Shown here: positions 1 through 4,776 of the stretch, piece by piece
Layout: every line of letters begins with the position of its first letter
How positions within the stretch are numbered: position 1 is the first letter of the stretch
DNA from: Planctomycetota bacterium
Lineage (GTDB): Bacteria > Planctomycetota > PUPC01 > JACPCR01
Direction: 5' to 3'
Assembly (NCBI GenBank): GCA_030740295.1
Contig: JASLXP010001216.1
Location: forward strand, 1-7,315
DNA: 7,315 nt
The notes under the pieces: generated by a model
The model's database searches: none
What the model saw: only the letters and a program-made list of their open reading frames with translations
What the model was told of the DNA's origin: nothing
Made by a program: the position numbers and the translations under genes

Positions 1-2590
1 TGAAGCTCTCCTGTTCGGGAACGAACTGCATGCTCAAAGGGCCTGACGGTTCTTCCGGGCTTCGCCTCACGCGATAGCTGTTGAGTGCGGCACGCTTCGG
101 GAGGATCAGATGATCGCGATGCAGAGATCCGATGGTTGTGCCCACCTGGTGGCGACCCGGCAAGTGGACTCCTGTGTTGCTCTTTGCTCCGCTCCTCCAC
201 TCATTAAACCGTTGCTCAAATGCCGCGTGTTCCTTGTCCAGAAGAGTGGGTTTCAGTGGATCGGCGCCGATGTCATAGACTCGAACTCCACCCCAGTAGC
301 TGATGCCGTAGAGGAAGTCACCTTCGACTCGCCATTCGCCGGTATAAGCGCCCCCTCGATGATCCGTAGACGTAACACTAAGCCCTTCTCCGCCAGTATT
401 CAGCGAGAAGTTGGCGACCCTGACAGGGCTTCCCGCACTGACATCGAAAATGAGCAGCTCTGGTTTTCTCTGGTCATCTTCGAGGATGTGCGACATGTAG
501 AGGTATTTGCCGTGCATCGTCAGATGAGGTCGGCCGCGAATCTTAGAATCATCCAAGCGTCCAATGAAACGCGGACGCAGTGGGTCTGAAACATCGGCTT
601 GGATGAGACCGCCTGTCTTCACCAGGAACAACCGCCCCGAACGCACCATCGATGAGACGAACGGCCCGGAGAACCCTTCCGGCAGCCGCTTTGAAGCCTG
701 GACACGGTAGGGAAACGACGGCTCGTGAAAATCGTAGATGGCGAGCGAAGTAGTGAGCTTGTCTTTTTTCCCGGCATCGGTGAAGAGGTACAGATATTCC
801 CCGATCCGGATGGGTGTGCCCTGCACAGGCTCTCTCAGTTGAGCGACTTCTCTCGGAGCATTCGGGTTGGACAGATCGAATGTCCGATAGAAGCGTTCAG
901 GATACTTTCTGTGAACCAGGTGATTCTTAAAGGGCAGAGACAGCGATGCTCCCGTGCGCCAGATGCCTGAGACTTTCGGCGCCGCGGAATGGCTTGCATC
1001 AATCTGTACGAAGCTACCCCAGAACGAGCTCAGAATTCCTCTCCGGCCAGCCATGTGAAGCCTTCTGTGAATCAGCTCCCGACTGAACCAGAGCCCTGCG
1101 TTGGCTTTCGAAAGCTCACCGGGCTCGTTGACAGCCAGTCGAATCGTCTGTTTCGGCGCGCCTGATGCCTGTTTGAGAGTTTGCTTCAGATCAAAGGACC
1201 ACAGCCCTGCGAACTCGTCGACGACCGTTACCAGACCTTCGTTCACCACGATCTGTATCGGCCTCATCTGATTCGCATCGAGCGCCGCCAGCAGACTGAA
1301 CGAAGCAGAATTCTTCATGCGATAAACTCTGATCTGGCTGCTCTTACTCTTGCGGTTGAATGCACTTGCCACCAGGAGATCTCCGTGGATGGCCTTCGGC
1401 CATCTGGTACCGGGAACTGCGGCGACCGAAATCAGTTTCTGAAAATGCCGTCCGTGAAAAATGGTCGCAATCTTCCCCGATCTCAGAAAGGCATGCAGCA
1501 GGTAGCCATCGGCGTATAACCCGCGGACCGGTTCCGGCAGACGGAAAGTCCTGGTAATGACCGGGCGAAACGGATCGGAAAGGTCAAGCACGTGGAGGTT
1601 TTTCTTCTCACTCTGGTATGCAAGGCCATTGTGAAAGAAGGTGGGAATTATCTCTTCAGAGCCCGCCCTTCTCAGGTTGGACTCTGGTCTGATTACCTCC
1701 GCCTTGTGCTTTGCCGGTTTAATCCATCGAGCGGGCAGGAAGCCGAGTTTTCGGGGCTTCCTGATGTCAGAGACATCAAACACATGCCAGCCCACATCGC
1801 TGAGATCGGTCGGATGCTTTGGGGAGGCAAATATCTTCACATACATCAGGTTGCCGCAGAAGATGAAGCGACCAGCATAGGTGAGACCTTTGGGATGAAA
1901 TTCCCAGACGATTTCAGGGCGACGTGGGTCAGCGATGTTGATGAGTTTAAAACCTTCGCGTCCCGCTGACAGCGCCAGGTAATCGCCCCGAATCTGCGGA
2001 GGGCTCTGGATGTCTCCGGCAATCATATGAGCCACCAGTGAAGGCTTTGTGGGATTTTTGAGATCGATGATCTGAAGAGTTCTGTGTCCTTTCTTCGAAA
2101 CAAAAAATGCATGGTGGCCTTTGAGGGCGACGCCCACTGGCTCGCCCGTCGGCAGCGGCACCGAATGCACCAGTTCCAGCGGCTGTTGAGTATCCCCTTC
2201 GGAGAATTTCAATCTGCCGTTTATCGGGTCGAGGGCGATGGTGCCGCTGGGCACTGTAACGTCAGGCCACCCCGCTCGATCTGAAAGGTCCTGATAGACC
2301 ACTTCCCGCGCCTGAGTGAAATTCCTGGACCCAGCCCATAACTGCGATGCGATATCGATCCCGTCATCAAGTATTCGGATGCCGCCGGGCCGGCCGTACA
2401 GAAATTCGATCTGTTTGGGACGGATCACTTTTCCATTCGAACCGCGGAGTTTGTTCGGCTTTCCGCTGGGCACGAGAGAGAAGGTAAATGGACTATCGTC
2501 GCCGGCATCGTACCAGGTGATGCTCTGAGGGTGTCCCTCACAGAAACTCAGGCAGAGGCCGCTGATCAGGATCCAGTGAGCATGGTCCAT
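1..2590 (-). CDS. LVIVD-repeat beta-propeller protein, probably exported (C-terminus off window)
   Basis: The frame is open without a stop from the ATG at 2590-2588 to the left edge, giving 863 residues; the C-terminus is outside. Repeats of the LVIVD type (a D-[LVI]-S-[DN]-P-x-x-P turn after a beta strand) are visible near residues 176 (DLKNPTKP), 221 (DPRRP), 272 (DVSDIRKP), 336 (DLSDPFRP), 572 (DLSNPNAP), 666 (DVSDPLRP), and more weakly 716 and 773. This pattern is known from surface or secreted beta-propeller proteins; binding or scaffolding is the likely role, and I see no catalytic motif. Residues 1-19 contain a short hydrophobic run (WILISGLCLSF) that could be a signal peptide, but it lacks the usual Lys/Arg. 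An in-frame TAG lies about 75 nt upstream and no other ATG/GTG/TTG falls between, so 2590 is the only conventional start; no good Shine-Dalgarno sequence precedes it. The gene is divergent from the acetyltransferase. Family call is fairly sure, function unknown. Confidence 0.85.
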   Translation of the reverse strand, partial: MDHAHWILISGLCLSFCEGHPQSITWYDAGDDSPFTFSLVPSGKPNKLRGSNGKVIRPKQIEFLYGRPGGIRILDDGIDIASQLWAGSRNFTQAREVVYQDLSDRAGWPDVTVPSGTIALDPINGRLKFSEGDTQQPLELVHSVPLPTGEPVGVALKGHHAFFVSKKGHRTLQIIDLKNPTKPSLVAHMIAGDIQSPPQIRGDYLALSAGREGFKLINIADPRRPEIVWEFHPKGLTYAGRFIFCGNLMYVKIFASPKHPTDLSDVGWHVFDVSDIRKPRKLGFLPARWIKPAKHKAEVIRPESNLRRAGSEEIIPTFFHNGLAYQSEKKNLHVLDLSDPFRPVITRTFRLPEPVRGLYADGYLLHAFLRSGKIATIFHGRHFQKLISVAAVPGTRWPKAIHGDLLVASAFNRKSKSSQIRVYRMKNSASFSLLAALDANQMRPIQIVVNEGLVTVVDEFAGLWSFDLKQTLKQASGAPKQTIRLAVNEPGELSKANAGLWFSRELIHRRLHMAGRRGILSSFWGSFVQIDASHSAAPKVSGIWRTGASLSLPFKNHLVHRKYPERFYRTFDLSNPNAPREVAQLREPVQGTPIRIGEYLYLFTDAGKKDKLTTSLAIYDFHEPSFPYRVQASKRLPEGFSGPFVSSMVRSGRLFLVKTGGLIQADVSDPLRPRFIGRLDDSKIRGRPHLTMHGKYLYMSHILEDDQRKPELLIFDVSAGSPVRVANFSLNTGGEGLSVTSTDHRGGAYTGEWRVEGDFLYGISYWGGVRVYDIGADPLKPTLLDKEHAAFEQRFNEWRSGAKSNTGVHLPGRHQVGTTIGSLHRDHLILPKRAALNSYRVRRSPEEPSGPLSMQFVPEQESF

Positions 2591-2630
2591 TTGAGAATGA
2601 TGAAGTGAAGATTTCCTGAGGCTGACGGAT

Positions 2631-2698
2631 GCGACCGAATTGGGCAGACCAATTATTTCAGCCTATCTTCCCATCATTGGTCTGCCTAATTCGGTCGC
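2631..2698. repeat. 23-bp imperfect inverted repeat (hairpin) in divergent intergenic region
   Basis: The left arm is 2631-2653 and the right arm 2676-2698, separated by a 22-nt spacer. The arms are reverse complements at 22 of 23 positions; the single difference (G at 2642 against T at 2687) would be a G-U wobble in RNA. The arms begin GCGACCGAATT and run through GGCAGACCAAT. There is no T-run on either side, and both flanking genes start here rather than end, so it is not a simple intrinsic terminator. It could be a large operator, a structured leader or a small non-autonomous mobile element (MITE-like); a short CGGA occurs at 2626-2629 and again at 2698-2701, which is too weak to call a target duplication. 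The rest of 2591-2758 shows no convincing -35/-10 pair. Confidence 0.85.
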
Positions 2699-2758
2699 GG
2701 AGTTCACGCACCACTTTCGCAACCCAATGGATTGTAGTTCCACTCTCCTGAGCGGAAA

Positions 2759-3625
2759 ATGAAAAGAATGGCATCGAAGACTTCCATCACATTCAGAAAG
2801 CTGACCAGAGACGATATTCCATTCGGCATGCAGCTCAAGAAGCAGGCAGGATGGAATCAGCTACCGGATGACTGGGAGCGATTTCTGAAACACGATCCGA
2901 ACGGCGCATTCGTAGCTCTGGAAGATGGCACACCCGTCGGCACGGTGACGACCACCCGATACGGCGATCGATTTGGCTGGGTCGGCATGGTGCTGGTGCC
3001 TGAAGAAAAACGGCGAAGAGGCATTGGTACCGCGCTCTTGAGTCAGGCAATCTCTCACCTCCAGTCAACAGGAGTGGCTGCCGTCCGTTTGGACGCCACG
3101 TTGGCCGGCAAGATGGTGTACGACCGGATCGGATTTAGTGACGAATACCACCTCGAGCGCAGGCAGGGCACTGGGCGTGATAGCGGTGCCACCGAAGCAC
3201 AGACCATGGTCCGATCGGATTTAAGCAAGGTCATCACTTACGACGCGCCCGTCTTTGGTGCACGACGAGAGCACATGCTTTCGATCTTGTATGAACAGAG
3301 GCCTGAGCTCTGTTTCTGCATGAAAGACACATCAGGCGAACTCATCGGGCTCATCATGGCCAGACCCGGCGCAAATGCATTTCAGATTGGTCCGTGGCTC
3401 GCTGATTCGGAAGCCGTCGCCGAGCAATTGTTGCGTGCTGTCATGAATGCCCTCGAGGGCGAGCCGATATTCCTGGATGTCCTGTGCGCCGAGCCTCAGT
3501 CTTCGCTCGTTGCCCGCCATGGTTTTGAAACTCAAAGGCCGTTCATCCGGATGTTCCTCGGCGAGAATAAGTTCCCGGGTGTTCCGGAAAGAACTTTCGC
3601 GATTGCGGGGGTTGAGACCGGGTGA
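2759..3625 (+). CDS. GNAT family N-acetyltransferase, two-domain YitH-like
   Basis: This 288-residue protein should transfer an acetyl group from acetyl-CoA to an amine substrate that cannot be named from sequence. Residues 10-130 form a GNAT domain: the acetyl-CoA pyrophosphate-binding motif is at 77-93, with the R-x-x-G-x-G signature as RRRGIG (85-90) after the strand GMVLVP. The C-terminal part of the fold is LDATLAGKMVYDRIGF (111-126), a typical GNAT ending. Residues 158-270 are a second, degenerate GNAT-like domain ending in ARHGFETQRPFIRMFLG (252-268), matching the layout of the YitH family (Acetyltransf_1 plus an Acetyltransf_18-type domain, about 280 residues). It is cytoplasmic, with no signal or membrane segment. 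The start at 2759 has only a weak GAG seven bases upstream; an in-frame ATG at 2768 is a possible alternative. The gene stands 133 nt before the glycosylase on the same strand with no functional link evident. Confidence 0.9.
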   Translation: MKRMASKTSITFRKLTRDDIPFGMQLKKQAGWNQLPDDWERFLKHDPNGAFVALEDGTPVGTVTTTRYGDRFGWVGMVLVPEEKRRRGIGTALLSQAISHLQSTGVAAVRLDATLAGKMVYDRIGFSDEYHLERRQGTGRDSGATEAQTMVRSDLSKVITYDAPVFGARREHMLSILYEQRPELCFCMKDTSGELIGLIMARPGANAFQIGPWLADSEAVAEQLLRAVMNALEGEPIFLDVLCAEPQSSLVARHGFETQRPFIRMFLGENKFPGVPERTFAIAGVETG

Positions 3626-3642
3626 GTAAATGCAGGGCAGTT

Positions 3643-3722
3643 GAATCACGGGGTACAGGGAATACAGGGAAAGAAGAATTCCCTTAAAGAATCTTCCATG
3701 TCTTCGGTGTTTTGGGTGGTTT
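3643..3722. repeat. 9-nt periodic intergenic sequence in two opposed blocks
   Basis: The gap between the acetyltransferase and the glycosylase contains degenerate 9-nt units. On the plus strand 3643-3669 reads GAATCACGG, GGTACAGGG, AATACAGGG. From 3687, on the opposite strand, the units read AAACCACCC (3722-3714), AAAACACCG (3713-3705), AAGACATGG (3704-3696) and AAGATTCTT (3695-3687). The two blocks share an A-rich/ACA/C-G pattern and face each other. A small perfect stem (AGGGAA 3666-3671 with TTCCCT 3679-3684, 7-nt loop) sits between them; it has no T-run after it, so it is at best a weak terminator for the acetyltransferase gene. Such AAA-CACGG periodic sequences resemble dispersed intergenic repeats I associate with environmental bacterial genomes, but that link is from memory. 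Nothing else is seen in 3626-3758. Confidence 0.55.
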
Positions 3723-3758
3723 ATTTCTGCCTTCAATTCTGATTAACTCCAAGTCGCC

Positions 3759-4652
3759 ATGACCAACCCTCACGACGAATACCACAAGCTTGTCCGCATG
3801 ATGCACGACAAGCTCTGGCTTGAATCGCATCTCGGGAATACGGATGCCCCGGCACTGGTCTGGCCGGAAGTGGAAGCTCTGGCTTCGCCGGGCATGGATG
3901 CGTTGAGGCAACAGCTACAAAGGCCGCCGTCGCATCCCCAGCCTCAGAGCCCAGCAGCACAACAGCCGCCACCCCCTCCTCAGTCCGCGCCACCCCATCA
4001 ACCTGCACCGCCTCCCAAACTCGTTCGGATCAGTGACTGTTCTCCTGAGCCCGGCGACCATCTCGATGCGGATTCTGGCCTCAGCAAGCAGGAGCGTCTC
4101 ACTCAGCTCTGGCCGATTGCGCGTGATTGCACACGGTGCGAGCTTCACCAGGGGCGGCAAACGGTCGTCTTTGCGGATGGCGATGCCGAGGCCGATCTTC
4201 TTTTTATTGGGGAAGGACCTGGATATGACGAAGACCGGCAGGGCGTCCCGTTTGTCGGGCGTGCGGGGCAGTTGCTCAATCGGATTATCGCAGCGATTGG
4301 GATGCGGCGGGAGGAGGTTTTCATTGCGAATATCGTCAAATGCCATCCTCCAAGAAATCGTGATCCGCAGCCTGTGGAAGCCAAGACCTGTCTGCCGTTT
4401 CTTCTTGCACAGATCGAGATCGTCCAGCCGAAGGTCATTTGCCTGCTGGGACGCATCCCGCTGCAGTACATGACTAGCGAGAGGAGTATCATGCGCAGCC
4501 GTGGACGCTGGTTCGAATACAATGGCATCCCGATGATGGCGACCTATCACCCGGCCTTCCTTCTGCGCAACGAGAACGAAAAACGCAACTGCTGGGAAGA
4601 CATGAAACAGGTTAAGGCCCGCATTGATGTGTTGAATAGCGGCGGCGAATGA
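3759..4652 (+). CDS. Uracil-DNA glycosylase, family 4 (iron-sulfur), with proline-rich N-terminal extension
   Basis: This 297-residue enzyme should remove uracil from DNA to start base-excision repair in the cytoplasm. The catalytic domain spans about residues 112-292. Motif A is GEGPGYDEDRQG (151-162), followed by VPFVGRAGQLL (163-173), and the second active-site motif is HPAFLLR (264-270). The four cysteines expected to hold the [4Fe-4S] cluster are all present: C124 and C127 (CxxC), then C195 and C211 separated by 15 residues, with NIVKCHPPRNRDP (191-203) characteristic of the family. Minimal family 4 enzymes are about 200 residues; here roughly 110 extra residues precede the domain, comprising a charged segment (1-55) and a proline/glutamine-rich, probably disordered linker (56-86). 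The ATG at 3759 lacks a clear Shine-Dalgarno sequence, but the upstream frame offers no better start. It is co-directional with both neighbours. Family assignment is very secure; the role of the extension is unknown. Confidence 0.96.
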   Translation: MTNPHDEYHKLVRMMHDKLWLESHLGNTDAPALVWPEVEALASPGMDALRQQLQRPPSHPQPQSPAAQQPPPPPQSAPPHQPAPPPKLVRISDCSPEPGDHLDADSGLSKQERLTQLWPIARDCTRCELHQGRQTVVFADGDAEADLLFIGEGPGYDEDRQGVPFVGRAGQLLNRIIAAIGMRREEVFIANIVKCHPPRNRDPQPVEAKTCLPFLLAQIEIVQPKVICLLGRIPLQYMTSERSIMRSRGRWFEYNGIPMMATYHPAFLLRNENEKRNCWEDMKQVKARIDVLNSGGE

Positions 4653-4654
4653 CG

Positions 4655-4660
4655 GGAAGA
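4655..4660 (+). promoter_or_regulatory. Shine-Dalgarno-like GGAAGA before an alternative upstream start
   Basis: GGAAGA lies 5 nt before the ATG at 4666 and 8 nt before the ATG at 4669, just after the stop of the glycosylase gene. Both ATGs are in frame with the downstream secreted-protein gene, so this site would add 36 or 37 residues ahead of the signal peptide. The ATG at 4777 has no comparable site. The signal peptide placement still favours 4777, so this site may be chance. Confidence 0.3.
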
Positions 4661-4776
4661 TTGAAATGATGAGTGTCGTCGAAAGGGGTGACTCAGAAGC
4701 TTTTACGAGAACCTCTCCGCCAAGAGCGACGAGCACACCAGGAAGTGGAAGCGAGTCAGACTTTCAAAGTATCTCC

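Noticed and set aside
110..589. 159-residue open frame on the plus strand, with several others up to 2528
   Set aside because: All lie opposite the uninterrupted 863-codon minus-strand frame, whose LVIVD repeats continue on both sides; their translations show no domain-like pattern.
2591..2758. Sigma-70 type promoters for the two divergent genes
   Set aside because: Some TTG and TAT-like hexamers occur, but none forms a -35/-10 pair with normal spacing that stands out from chance.
3666..3684. Short stem-loop as an intrinsic terminator of the acetyltransferase gene
   Set aside because: The 6-bp stem is A/T-containing and is followed by a mixed sequence (TAAAGAATC) without a T-run, so it does not meet the usual pattern; it is described within the periodic repeat instead.
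2759..4652. Acetyltransferase and glycosylase as a toxin-antitoxin or defence pair
   Set aside because: The acetyltransferase has the two-domain layout of a general family rather than a small toxin, the genes are 133 nt apart, and the glycosylase is a standard repair enzyme with intact motifs.
3915..4736. 273-residue open frame on the minus strand, opposite the glycosylase gene
   Set aside because: The plus strand carries all family 4 motifs and cluster cysteines over the same bases. The minus-strand translation shows no recognisable domain and looks like an antisense shadow of a GC-rich gene.
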